Positions 32,628-39,924 of a stretch of DNA of 50,754 nt are shown piece after piece. Origin of the DNA: Brachybacterium epidermidis (GTDB lineage Bacteria > Actinomycetota > Actinomycetes > Actinomycetales > Dermabacteraceae); assembly GCF_015209585.1 (NCBI RefSeq), contig NZ_JADEYR010000019.1:1-50754 (forward strand), in the 5' to 3' direction. The translations under genes were made by a program, and so were the position numbers. Within the stretch, counting starts at the first letter, position 1. Each line of letters starts with the position of its first letter. The notes beneath the pieces were generated by a model. The model had not been told where the DNA came from, made no database searches, and saw only the letters and a program-made list of their open reading frames with translations.

Positions 32628-32993
32628 TCAGGCGATGTCGAGGAACGCGCGGAGTTCGGCAAAGGCGGACGGGACGACGGAGTAGTGGGCCCAGCGGCCC
32701 TTCTGCTCGCGCGTGAGCAGGCCGGCGTCGACAAGCTTCTTCATGTGGTGGCTGACGGTGGGCTGACTGATGCCGAGCGGCTCGGTGAGATCGCACGCGC
32801 AGACCGACTCGCAGCCCTGGGCGGCGACGTGGGAGAGGAGTCGGAGCCGCGTGGGGTCGGACAGCGCCTTGAACAGGGAGGCGATCCTCTCGGCGTCGAC
32901 GGTGTCGACCGGGCCTGCGGACAGCGAGCAGCACTCGTCAGAGTCGGTCCTCAGCGCGAATCCGGTGGCTGTGGCGTCGGTCGTCGTGGACAT
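32628..32993 (-). CDS. arsR: ArsR-family arsenic-responsive repressor
   Basis: 121 residues. Winged HTH with 'LFKALSDPTRLRLLSHVAA', recognition helix 'LGISQPTVSHHMKKLVDAGL' and wing 'TREQKGRWAHYSVV'. The metalloid site is visible as 'GCESVCACDLTE', equivalent to the CxC/ELCVCDL motif of ArsR. An additional N-terminal Cys pair ('DECCSL') may contribute. It would repress arsC on its own strand and acr3-arsC on the other, through the dyad at 33040-33057. Confidence 0.93.
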   Translation of the reverse strand: MSTTTDATATGFALRTDSDECCSLSAGPVDTVDAERIASLFKALSDPTRLRLLSHVAAQGCESVCACDLTEPLGISQPTVSHHMKKLVDAGLLTREQKGRWAHYSVVPSAFAELRAFLDIA

Positions 32994-33007
32994 GCCCTCA
33001 CCTTACA

Positions 33008-33057
33008 TTGACAGTCATCGATGTGGGGCATAGCGTACGCATCGATAACCGTCGATG
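33008..33057 (+). promoter_or_regulatory. ars divergent promoter and ArsR operator
   Basis: TTGACA (33008-33013) and TAGCGT (33031-33036) are spaced by 17 bases and point to acr3. A dyad CATCGATAACCGTCGATG (33040-33057) covers the start region; a related half-site TCATCGATG lies at 33015-33023. Repression by ArsR is inferred from position. Confidence 0.6.
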
Positions 33058-33065
33058 GAAGGAAC

Positions 33066-34166
33066 ATGGCCCTGATGAGTACGACCACCAAGGATGTGGA
33101 GCAGCCCCGCGTAATGGAGGAGATGTCCTTCCTCGATCGCTGGCTCCCGGTATGGATCCTGGCCGCCATGGCCGTGGGGCTCCTCCTGGGGCGGTTCGTC
33201 CCCGGCCTGAACACCGCACTGGAGGCGGTAAAGATCGGATCCGTGTCCCTCCCCATCGCGATCGGACTGCTGGTGATGATGTACCCGGTCCTGGCGAAGG
33301 TCCGCTACGACGAGACCCGCAGAATCGGAGCTGACCGACGCCTGCTGGTGACCTCCCTGGTGCTGAACTGGCTCGTCGGACCGGCACTCATGTTCGGCCT
33401 CGCGTGGATCTTCCTTGCCGACCTGCCGGAGTACCGGACCGGCCTGATCATCGTGGGCCTCGCGCGCTGCATCGCGATGGTGCTCATCTGGAACGACCTC
33501 GCCTGCGGCGACCGCGAAGCTGCCGCCGTGCTGGTCGCGATCAACTCCGTCTTCCAGGTGATCGCCTTCGGTGCCCTGGGCTGGTTCTACCTCCAGGCGC
33601 TGCCGTCGTGGCTAGGGCTGCCGACCACGTCGGCCGAATTCTCGATCGGCGCGATCGTCCTCAGCGTGCTGATCTTCCTCGGGATCCCCCTGGTCGCCGG
33701 CTTCCTGACCCGCATCCTCGGGGAGAAGGCGAAGGGTCGGGCCTGGTACGAGGAGCGGTTCCTCCCGAAGATCGGCCCGTGGGCGCTGTACGGGCTGCTT
33801 TTCACCATCGTGCTGCTGTTCGCTCTCCAAGGCGACGCGATCCTCTCCGCCCCGGGAGACGTGGCCCGCATCGCTCTGCCGCTGCTGGTCTACTTCGTGG
33901 TCATGTTTCTGGGGTCCTTCCTGCTCGGACGGGCGATCGGCCTGAATTACGCCAAGTCCACGACCGTCGCGTTCACCGCCTCGGGAAACAACTTCGAGCT
34001 CGCCATCGCCGTCGCCATCGGCACCTTCGGCGTCACCTCCGGCCAGGCCCTCGCCGGTGTCGTCGGCCCCCTGATCGAGGTCCCGGTCCTCGTCGCCCTC
34101 GTCTACGTCGCCCTCGCGATGGGCCGCCGGCTCTTCCCCGGCGACGCGACCGTTCCCACCCGATGA
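33066..34166 (+). CDS. ACR3-family arsenite efflux transporter
   Basis: 366 residues, ten hydrophobic helices. Typical ACR3 blocks: 'FLDRWLPVWILAAMAVGLLLG', 'MMYPVLAKVRYDE', 'WLVGPALMFGLAWIFLAD', 'GLARCIAMVLIWNDLACGDRE' with the conserved Cys, and 'TVAFTASGNNFELAIAVAIG'. It exports As(III) with the membrane potential. ATG at 33066 after GGAAGGA; ATG at 33075 is an alternative. It is followed by a second arsC 23 bases downstream and controlled with the divergent arsR-arsC. Confidence 0.95.
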   Translation: MALMSTTTKDVEQPRVMEEMSFLDRWLPVWILAAMAVGLLLGRFVPGLNTALEAVKIGSVSLPIAIGLLVMMYPVLAKVRYDETRRIGADRRLLVTSLVLNWLVGPALMFGLAWIFLADLPEYRTGLIIVGLARCIAMVLIWNDLACGDREAAAVLVAINSVFQVIAFGALGWFYLQALPSWLGLPTTSAEFSIGAIVLSVLIFLGIPLVAGFLTRILGEKAKGRAWYEERFLPKIGPWALYGLLFTIVLLFALQGDAILSAPGDVARIALPLLVYFVVMFLGSFLLGRAIGLNYAKSTTVAFTASGNNFELAIAVAIGTFGVTSGQALAGVVGPLIEVPVLVALVYVALAMGRRLFPGDATVPTR

Positions 34167-34189
34167 ACCAGCAGAGAGGTCGAGTCACC

Positions 34190-34618
34190 ATGACCGCGAA
34201 ACGCCCCGCAGTCCTGTTCGTGTGCGTGAAGAACGGCGGTAAGTCACAGATGGCGGCCGCCCTCATGCGCCATCACGCCGGAGATGCCGTCGAGGTGCAC
34301 CCCGCCGGCACCCGCCCCGGCACCGCCATCAATGCCCAGTCCGCGGAGGCGATCGCCGAGGTCGGCGCGGACATGTCCTCCGCCGTCCCCCAGCCGGTCA
34401 CCTCCGAGCTGCTGCGCAGCGTCGACCACGTGATCGTCATCGGCGGCGAAGCCGAAATTGAACCCGTTGAGGGAATGACCGCGCCGGTCACCACCTGGCA
34501 CACCGATGAGCCCTCCCTGAGGGGCATCGACGGGATGGAGCGCATGCGCCTGGTGCGGGACGACATCGACGCCCGCGTCCGTGCACTCCTGAACGACCTC
34601 ACCGCTACCGCGAACTGA
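34190..34618 (+). CDS. arsC: Arsenate-mycothiol transferase type ArsC
   Basis: 142 residues. The loop reads 'LFVCVKNGGKSQMAAALMRH': Cys is present but the Arg of CX5R is Lys, the form I know from actinobacterial arsenate-mycothiol transferases (Corynebacterium ArsC1/C2-like), which join arsenate to mycothiol. 'VIVIGGEAEIEPVEGM' replaces the second Cys region of the classical enzyme. Start ATG at 34190 with GAGAGG upstream. Co-transcribed with acr3. After the stop, 34619-34989 shows no gene. Confidence 0.88.
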   Translation: MTAKRPAVLFVCVKNGGKSQMAAALMRHHAGDAVEVHPAGTRPGTAINAQSAEAIAEVGADMSSAVPQPVTSELLRSVDHVIVIGGEAEIEPVEGMTAPVTTWHTDEPSLRGIDGMERMRLVRDDIDARVRALLNDLTATAN

Positions 34619-34989
34619 CCGCGCCCGCAGCGACACGGCCCGACCTCGCCACCGCATCGAACTCGCCTCCCTGGTCGTCATCGACCCTGGTCCCATCGGC
34701 CCGGCCGCTGCCGCCCACCTCTGAGAACGCGGCTCTCGGGTCCTTGCCCGGGTGCCGGACCCGTCAATAGAGCGGCGCCTACCAGCGCCTCCGCCTGGGC
34801 ACTCGCGCAGGGGAGACCGCGCTTCGACACCGATGGGTCGCCGACATGGTTCTCGCACCGTGTACACCCTGCTCGTCCTGCGGGCGCAGCCGGTAGGCAC
34901 TCCCCGCCATACGGGCCGGGTGTGCGACCAAGTTCCCGTCGACTCCCCACAGGACGCAGCCATGTCGCCGACGACAGGCTTCGACCAGG

Positions 34990-35140
34990 GTGGGCCCGGA
35001 GGGGATCGACCCCTCGACCCGCGGATTAAAAGTCCGTCTGGACACGCGCGAACGACCACGTTTTCACAGGTCATGGCCCCGGCGCGACTCGAGCGAACCG
35101 ACCAGACACCAGCGCGTTGCTGTCAGCACTGCTGTCAGAT
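34990..35140 (+). repeat. tRNA-Lys-derived attachment-site-like repeat, copy 2
   Basis: Second copy of the 150-bp repeat of 31941-32090. On the minus strand 34990-35036 reads as the 3' half of a tRNA-Lys: anticodon arm CGGACTTTTAATCCG, then GGGTCGAGG and a T-arm/acceptor ending GGGCCCACC. The 5' half of the tRNA is absent. TGTCAGCACTGCTGTCAG near the end matches copy 1. The two copies enclose the arsenic cassette in direct orientation, which suggests attL/attR or recombination between them. From here to 35236 I see no gene. Confidence 0.7.
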
Positions 35141-35236
35141 CCGCAGCGGCCTCTATGTGCAGACAGTTCACACTGGCGCACTGTCTGAGCATTATTGAGC
35201 AGATGCAACCCTGGTGTTCGTGAGTCGCTTGGCTTC

Positions 35237-35644
35237 CTAGTGCCCGGCGAAGGCCCTGAACGCGCACTCCGACCGGCAGCGCTCGTCGCTGTCCGGGCAA
35301 GCGTCGACGTGAGCCTGCGCCCTATGCAACTGTCCTTGCAGGTCAGTCAGGGTTCGCAGCTGGTTCTCGACAGCGGTGATCTGCATTGCCAACAGTGGCT
35401 GGAGCGTGGCCTTGACTCCCGTGCAGGTGCCGTTGTCCGCGAGGTCGAGGAGGCGGCGGATCTCGGGCAGCTCGAGGCCGAGCCGCTTGGCCGAAGCGAT
35501 GAAATCCAAGCGCTCCAGGTGGCCCACGTCGAAGTCCCGGTATCCGTTGGCGCTCCTGTGCGCGGTGAGGATACCGAGGCGCTCGTAGTAGCGCAGTGTG
35601 CTCGTGGGCACTCCGGTGCGCTCGGCGACCTCGGAGATCCTAAT
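35237..35644 (-). CDS. MerR-family regulator, apparent ATT start
   Basis: 135 residues if translation starts at an ATT at 35644, which yields '(M)[23 protein letters not shown]', the normal MerR N-terminus. The first usual start is a GTG at 35611, which would remove the first helix of the HTH. So either ATT is used or an ATG has mutated and the gene is damaged. The rest is ordinary: second helix pair '[23 protein letters not shown]' and a long dimerisation helix. Cysteines at the effector end ('NGTCTG', '[16 protein letters not shown]') suggest a metal or redox ligand. It is divergent from the ferredoxin gene over a MerR-type promoter. Confidence 0.8.
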   Translation of the reverse strand: MRISEVAERTGVPTSTLRYYERLGILTAHRSANGYRDFDVGHLERLDFIASAKRLGLELPEIRRLLDLADNGTCTGVKATLQPLLAMQITAVENQLRTLTDLQGQLHRAQAHVDACPDSDERCRSECAFRAFAGH

Positions 35645-35668
35645 GCTCCGACCATAGAGGGCTCCGGC

Positions 35669-35700
35669 TTGACCTTCAACCTGAGTTCAAGGTCTAACGT
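35669..35700 (+). promoter_or_regulatory. MerR-type promoter with 20-bp spacer and dyad operator
   Basis: -35 TTGACC (35669-35674) and -10 TAACGT (35695-35700) are separated by 20 bases, the overlong spacer of MerR-activated promoters. The spacer holds the dyad GACCTTCAAC-CTGA-GTTCAAGGTC (35671-35694; 9 of 10 positions match). The ferredoxin ATG begins 8 bases after the -10 box, so the transcript is probably leaderless. Confidence 0.78.
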
Positions 35701-35707
35701 CTTGGGT

Positions 35708-35941
35708 ATGACGTATGTGATTGCGCTGCCCTGCGTGGATGTGAAGGACCGTGCATGCATCGACGAGTGCCCGGTCGACTGCATCTACGAGGGGCAGCGA
35801 ATGCTCTACATCCACCCCGACGAGTGCGTCGACTGCGGAGCCTGCGAGCCGGTCTGCCCCGTCGAGGCGATCTACTACGAGCTGAGCTTGATCGACAAGG
35901 ATCACCCGATCGTCGCCGCACTGCCACCGCAGAACGGATAG
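35708..35941 (+). CDS. FdxA-like 7Fe ferredoxin, internally shortened
   Basis: 77 residues. '[20 protein letters not shown]' and '[20 protein letters not shown]', then '[18 protein letters not shown]', give the complete cysteine set of FdxA for one 3Fe-4S and one 4Fe-4S cluster. Usual FdxA proteins have about 105-115 residues. Here 'YYE' runs directly into '[19 protein letters not shown]', the usual C-terminus, so about 30 residues in between are missing. The cluster domain is intact, so it may still carry electrons. It is controlled by the MerR-type promoter and precedes an arsenic-type transporter, a combination that suggests a metal/redox stress unit. Confidence 0.88.
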   Translation: MTYVIALPCVDVKDRACIDECPVDCIYEGQRMLYIHPDECVDCGACEPVCPVEAIYYELSLIDKDHPIVAALPPQNG

Positions 35942-36886
35942 AACAGCGTGTCCTGACCCAGGCCGCTCGACCTTGGATGCGATTGCGCATCCGGTACTGG
36001 TACGAGAAGGAACCGAAGGAGACTTATGCGCGCGAGCGTGGAATGGATGGAGCGGCACCAGGTGGTGCTCTACGTGGCGGGCCTGGCTCTCGGGGCCGTC
36101 GTTGGGATGGCCTGGCCTGCGGTTGCTCATCCTGCGGAGCTGGCGATCCACCCGGTGCTGGCGCTGCTGCTGTACGCCACGTTCCTCGGGATTCCCTTCG
36201 GCAGGATCGGGCGGGCGTTCCGGGACTGGCGGTTCCTTTCGACGATCCTCGTCGTCAACTTCGTCTTGGTGCCGTTGATCGTCTGGCCGCTCTCACGGAT
36301 CGTCGCCGCCGACCAGGCACTCCTCGTTGGCGTCCTGTTCGTGCTGCTCACCCCTTGCATCGATTACGTCATCGTCTTCTCCGGCCTCGCGGGCGGCGAC
36401 GAGGAGCGGCTCCTGGCTGCGGCACCGTTGCTGATGATCGCTCAGATGCTCCTGTTGCCGCTGTACATGTGGCTCTTCGTGGGAGCGGAGTTCGCCAGCT
36501 CCATCGAGGTCGCGCCGTTCGTAGAGGCGTTCGTGCTCATCATCGCGCTTCCCTTCTTGGCCGCGGCACTGACCCAGCTCGCCGCTGCCCGGTCACGGGC
36601 CGGCAGGAAGCTCGACCAGGTTGCTACCGCGAGGATGGTGCCGCTGATGGTCACGACGCTGGCGGTCGTCGTCGCTTCGCAGATCTCCGGCGTGAGCGCC
36701 CGGCTCGGTTCACTGCTCCTGGCGGTGCCGGTCTACGTCCTCTTCGCTGCAGTGATGGTGCCGGTCGGGATGCTGGCCAGCCGCATTGCGGGCCTCGACG
36801 TACCTGGAAGGCGTGCGGCCGTCTTCAGCGGGGCGACTTGAAGCGCCCTGGGTTTCGTTCCGAGTCTCAGCAAGGAGAATCGGAGT

Positions 36887-37198
36887 ATGCCCAAGAAGTT
36901 CAGTCCAGAGCTGCGTGACCGTGCCGTGCGTATGGTCTACGACCGTCAGGTACGCGAGGGTGGTCCCCGTGCAGCATCGATCCGTGCGGTCGCCCCGCAG
37001 CTCGGTGTCGGCGAGGAGACGCTGCGGATCTGGTGCAACCGCTACGGCCCCACCGAACCAGCCGGCCCGGGAGAGCCGCTCGAGGAGGAGAACCGCCGGC
37101 TCCGGCGAGAACTCGCCGAGGCGAGACGCGCGAACGAGATCCTGAAAGCCGCCTCGGCGTTTTTCGCAGCGGAACTCGACCGCCCCACGACGAAATGA
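36887..37198 (+). CDS. IS3-family transposase OrfA
   Basis: 103 residues: HTH 'FSPELRDRAVRMVYD' with 'LGVGEETLRIWCNRYG', then the coiled segment 'EENRRLRRELAEARRANEIL' and the end 'ASAFFAAELDRPTTK'. ATG at 36887 after AAGGAGAATCGG. It overlaps OrfB by 4 bases (ATGA). Confidence 0.93.
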   Translation: MPKKFSPELRDRAVRMVYDRQVREGGPRAASIRAVAPQLGVGEETLRIWCNRYGPTEPAGPGEPLEEENRRLRRELAEARRANEILKAASAFFAAELDRPTTK

Positions 37199-38109
37199 TC
37201 GCGTTCATCGACATGCATCGCGAACAGTTCGGGGTCGAGGCCATCTGCCGCATCCTCGGTGCGACAGAATGTGGGTTCATCACCTCCCGCGGATACCGTG
37301 CCGCAAAGAGCAGGCCAGCCTGCGCTCGTAGCATTCGGGACGAGATGCTCGTGGAGGAGGTGAAACGAATTCACAAGGAGAACTACAGCGTCTACGGGGT
37401 CCGAAAGATGTGGCACGCCATGCAGCACGCGGGATGGGACGTCGGTCGCGACCAGGTGGCACGACTGATGAGGATCGCGGGACTCCAAGGCGTCCGGCGA
37501 GGCCGTAAGCCCGTCACCACCCGCCCTGGAGCCGGACCGGATGAGCGCCCCGACCTTGTGGAACGGAAGTTTGCCGCGGACCGTCCGCGGCAGCTCTGGG
37601 TCGCTGACATCACCTACGTCCGGATCCTCGCCGGATTCTGCTACGTCGCATTCATCACCGATGTCTTCAGTCGGAGAATTGTCGGCTGGGCGGTCGCACC
37701 CACACTCCACACACAGTCTCTACCTTTGCTCGCACTGGAGCACGCACTTCTTTCCACTGGTGCAAGCAGGAATGATAGCGGATTGGTTCACCACTCCGAC
37801 AGGGGCAGTCAGTATGTCTCACTGGCCTATTCGGACGCTCTCATCGCAGCGGGGGTGAAAGCATCAGTCGGCACCGTTGGCGATAGCTACGATAACGCCC
37901 TGGCCGAGACCGTGAACGGTCTCTACAAGACGGAACTGATCTACTCGAAGCGGATCTGGGATTCGGTCAGCGAAGTCGAGTTGGCGACGATGGGCTGGGT
38001 CCACTGGTGGAACACGACCCGGCTCCACGAGGCGCTCGACTACCGCACTCCAGCGGCAGTCGAAGCGGCCTACACTCACACCACGACGACCGCGCCCGCG
38101 ACCGTCTAA
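37195..38109 (+). CDS. IS3-family transposase OrfB (DDE integrase)
   Basis: 304 residues. HTH_21 region 'HREQFGVEAICRILGA', then the integrase core with Asp in 'LWVADITYVRIL', Asp in 'VHHSDRGSQYVS' and Glu in 'DNALAETVNGLYK'. ATG at 37195 overlaps the OrfA stop; a frameshifted fusion is the usual functional form. Complete, so the element may be active. Confidence 0.94.
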   Translation: MIAFIDMHREQFGVEAICRILGATECGFITSRGYRAAKSRPACARSIRDEMLVEEVKRIHKENYSVYGVRKMWHAMQHAGWDVGRDQVARLMRIAGLQGVRRGRKPVTTRPGAGPDERPDLVERKFAADRPRQLWVADITYVRILAGFCYVAFITDVFSRRIVGWAVAPTLHTQSLPLLALEHALLSTGASRNDSGLVHHSDRGSQYVSLAYSDALIAAGVKASVGTVGDSYDNALAETVNGLYKTELIYSKRIWDSVSEVELATMGWVHWWNTTRLHEALDYRTPAAVEAAYTHTTTTAPATV

Positions 38110-38474
38110 CCACGGAACGAAACCCAGGACGCTTCAACTCGCAACTCACTCGTCGTCTTGCCCCTGGTGCTCGCCTTGCCGGCTGCGTTCGACATTGCTC
38201 CTCTCGTGGTCGTGACCCAGACGCTCGTCGAGCTCGTCGCCATGGTCGTCTTCATCCGGCTCATCCCACGCGTCATCCCCGCGCGGCCGGGAGCCGGTAC
38301 TGACCGGGCCCCCGCCACACAAACCTCAGATATCGAGACGTAGCCCCGGTCCAGGGTGCTCGTGGTCGATGACCCCATCTCCTCAGCGCCCGTGGACGTG
38401 TTGGCGGTACGGGCCACCCGACGCGACGAAAGGTTCAGGTGCATCATTGTTGCGGTAGATGCAATACTAGGTGG

Positions 38475-39596
38475 GTGACCCAGGATCATCGTGGCGTGTC
38501 TCCACTTCGACAGCTCCGCAACGTGCGGGCGTTGGACGAGGGACGCTTCGTGTTCGAGGCGATGCTCTCAGGTTGGTCGGATCAGCAGGGCAGCCGAGGA
38601 CTCGCTGAGCGGACGATCGGGAGCCGTGAGCTGGTTATCCGGAGGTTCGAGGAGTTTGCTGGCCGTTACCCGTGGGAGTGGTTGCCGGGTGACCTGGAGG
38701 ACTACACGACACAGGCGAAGTCCCGAAAGCACCCAGCGACTCCGTCCACGATTCGCGGCTATCACTCCGTCATCCGCCTGTTTTGCGACTATCTCACCGA
38801 CCCTCGATACCGGTGGGCGACGGACTGCGATGAGCGCTTCGGATCAACGCCGCAGCAGATCTGCCATGAGTGGAACACGCTCGCGCACTTGGTTGAGTAC
38901 GAGGGCCGTCCGCAGCGCCGAGCCCTCACCTACGACGAGCTCGAGCAGCTCTTCACCGTGGCCGACCATCGCGTCGAGACGATCCTGCAACGCGGCCGCA
39001 AAGGCGCCCTCACAGCGCTGCGCGACTCTCAGATCCTCAAGACGATCTACGCTTTCGGGCTGCGCCGGGCCGAGGCAGTGGGTCTGGACGTGGCGGACCT
39101 TCGGCCCAACGGTGCTGCTCCACGCTTCGGACGCTTCGGCGCCGTCGATGTGCGCTGGGGAAAGGGTGCACATGGGTCGGGCCCGCGACGCCGGTCGGTG
39201 CTCACGATTCCCGAGCTGGACTGGATCACGGAGGGATTGGCCCAATGGATCGACCGCGCCCGACCTCGTTTCACCACCGGATCGGCGGGGCCTCTGTGGC
39301 TGACCGAGCGAGGTACGCGTGTCTCGCTGCGCTACATCGACCTCCGCTTCGCCCAGCTCCGCGACGAAGCAGAACTGCCGTCAGAGCTCAGCGTGCACGC
39401 TCTGCGCCACACATACGTCACCAACCTCATCGAGTGGGGATACGCCGAGAAGTTCGTACAGGACCAGGTCGGGCACGCGTACGCCTCGACGACCGCGATC
39501 TACACCTCCGTCGGTGACGACTTCAAGAACCGCATGATCAATCAAGCCCTCTCCCGGATCTATGGAGGACCCGATGCCGAAGACTCCCGCCGCTGA
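38475..39596 (+). CDS. Tyrosine recombinase/integrase (first of a three-gene module)
   Basis: 373 residues from a GTG at 38475; a frame extension to 38439 is possible. N-terminal SAM-like DNA-binding domain ('FEAMLSGWSDQQGSRGLAER', 'TIRGYHSVIRLFCDYLT'). Catalytic domain with Arg in 'YAFGLRRAEAVGLDV', 'VHALRHTYVTNL' (HxxR), 'VQDQVGHAYASTTAIYTSV' (His and nucleophile Tyr). All active-site residues are present. TACT sequences just upstream suggest a leaderless start. Its stop overlaps the next gene by 23 bases. Confidence 0.92.
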   Translation: MTQDHRGVSPLRQLRNVRALDEGRFVFEAMLSGWSDQQGSRGLAERTIGSRELVIRRFEEFAGRYPWEWLPGDLEDYTTQAKSRKHPATPSTIRGYHSVIRLFCDYLTDPRYRWATDCDERFGSTPQQICHEWNTLAHLVEYEGRPQRRALTYDELEQLFTVADHRVETILQRGRKGALTALRDSQILKTIYAFGLRRAEAVGLDVADLRPNGAAPRFGRFGAVDVRWGKGAHGSGPRRRSVLTIPELDWITEGLAQWIDRARPRFTTGSAGPLWLTERGTRVSLRYIDLRFAQLRDEAELPSELSVHALRHTYVTNLIEWGYAEKFVQDQVGHAYASTTAIYTSVGDDFKNRMINQALSRIYGGPDAEDSRR

Positions 39597-39924
39597 TACC
39601 CCGATCACCTGGAACCTGCGCCCGCTCATGGCCGCTGCCGGCATGTTCCAGACCACGGATCTGATCGAACCGCTGCGCGCCCAGGGAGTACAGCTCTCTC
39701 GCGAGCAAGTGTTTCGCCTGGTGACAAGGACTCCCGAGAGACTGAACGTCGAGGTGTTCGCAGCTCTCTGCCGAATTCTCGATTGCACCCCCAACGACCT
39801 CATCGAGATCCCGAATGTCCAGGCCGCGCGCCCACGCCGAGCAGCCGGAGCTCCAGACAGCTCTGGGCCGGCGATCGGCGATCTGCGCCCGATCCGCGCC
39901 AAGCTGCACCGCCCGCTCGAGTGA
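39574..39924 (+). CDS. Cro/C1-type helix-turn-helix protein (second of the module)
   Basis: 116 residues; ATG at 39574 with GGAGG 5 bases upstream (an ATG at 39562 lies before that site). HTH of the XRE_N type: 'WNLRPLMAAAGMFQTTDLIE', 'GVQLSREQVFRLVTRTPERL' and 'VEVFAALCRILDCTPNDLIE', then a basic Arg/Ala-rich tail. Embedded by overlaps between two recombinase genes (23 and 4 bases), so it is part of that machine, perhaps as a regulator or directionality factor. Confidence 0.82.
   Translation: MPKTPAADTPITWNLRPLMAAAGMFQTTDLIEPLRAQGVQLSREQVFRLVTRTPERLNVEVFAALCRILDCTPNDLIEIPNVQAARPRRAAGAPDSSGPAIGDLRPIRAKLHRPLE

Larger units (their letters stand above)
36839..38136 (+). mobile_element. IS3-family insertion sequence (second)
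   Basis: 1,298 bp. Inverted ends start TGAAGCGCCCTGGGTTTCGT (left, 36839-) and, inverted, TGAAGCGTCCTGGGTTTCGT (right, to 38136), one mismatch over the first 24 bases. Target duplication ACT at 36836-36838 and 38137-38139. Both frames are intact and it is unrelated in end sequence to the IS3 at 25.1 kb, so it is a separate arrival. Confidence 0.92.
36026..38343 (+). pseudogene. BASS/ACR3-like arsenic-resistance transporter, split by IS3
   Basis: Two parts of one gene: 36026-36838 and 38140-38343, which rejoin in frame as about 338 residues when the IS and one copy of its 3-bp duplication (ACT) are removed. The first part has eight to nine hydrophobic helices with 'IPFGRIGRAFRDWRFL', 'LLTPCIDYVIVFSGLAGGDE' and ends 'RAAVFSGAT'; the second resumes 'RNSLVVLPLVLALPAAFDIA', the family's normal continuation. 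The start ATG follows AAGGAG. It would have exported arsenite or a related anion; the insertion removes the last two helices. Placed after ferredoxin, it may share its MerR promoter. Confidence 0.88.

Noticed and set aside
34990-35036. A tRNA-Lys gene
   Set aside because: Only the anticodon arm, T arm and 3' acceptor side are present; the 5' half has no match, so it is an attachment-site-like remnant.
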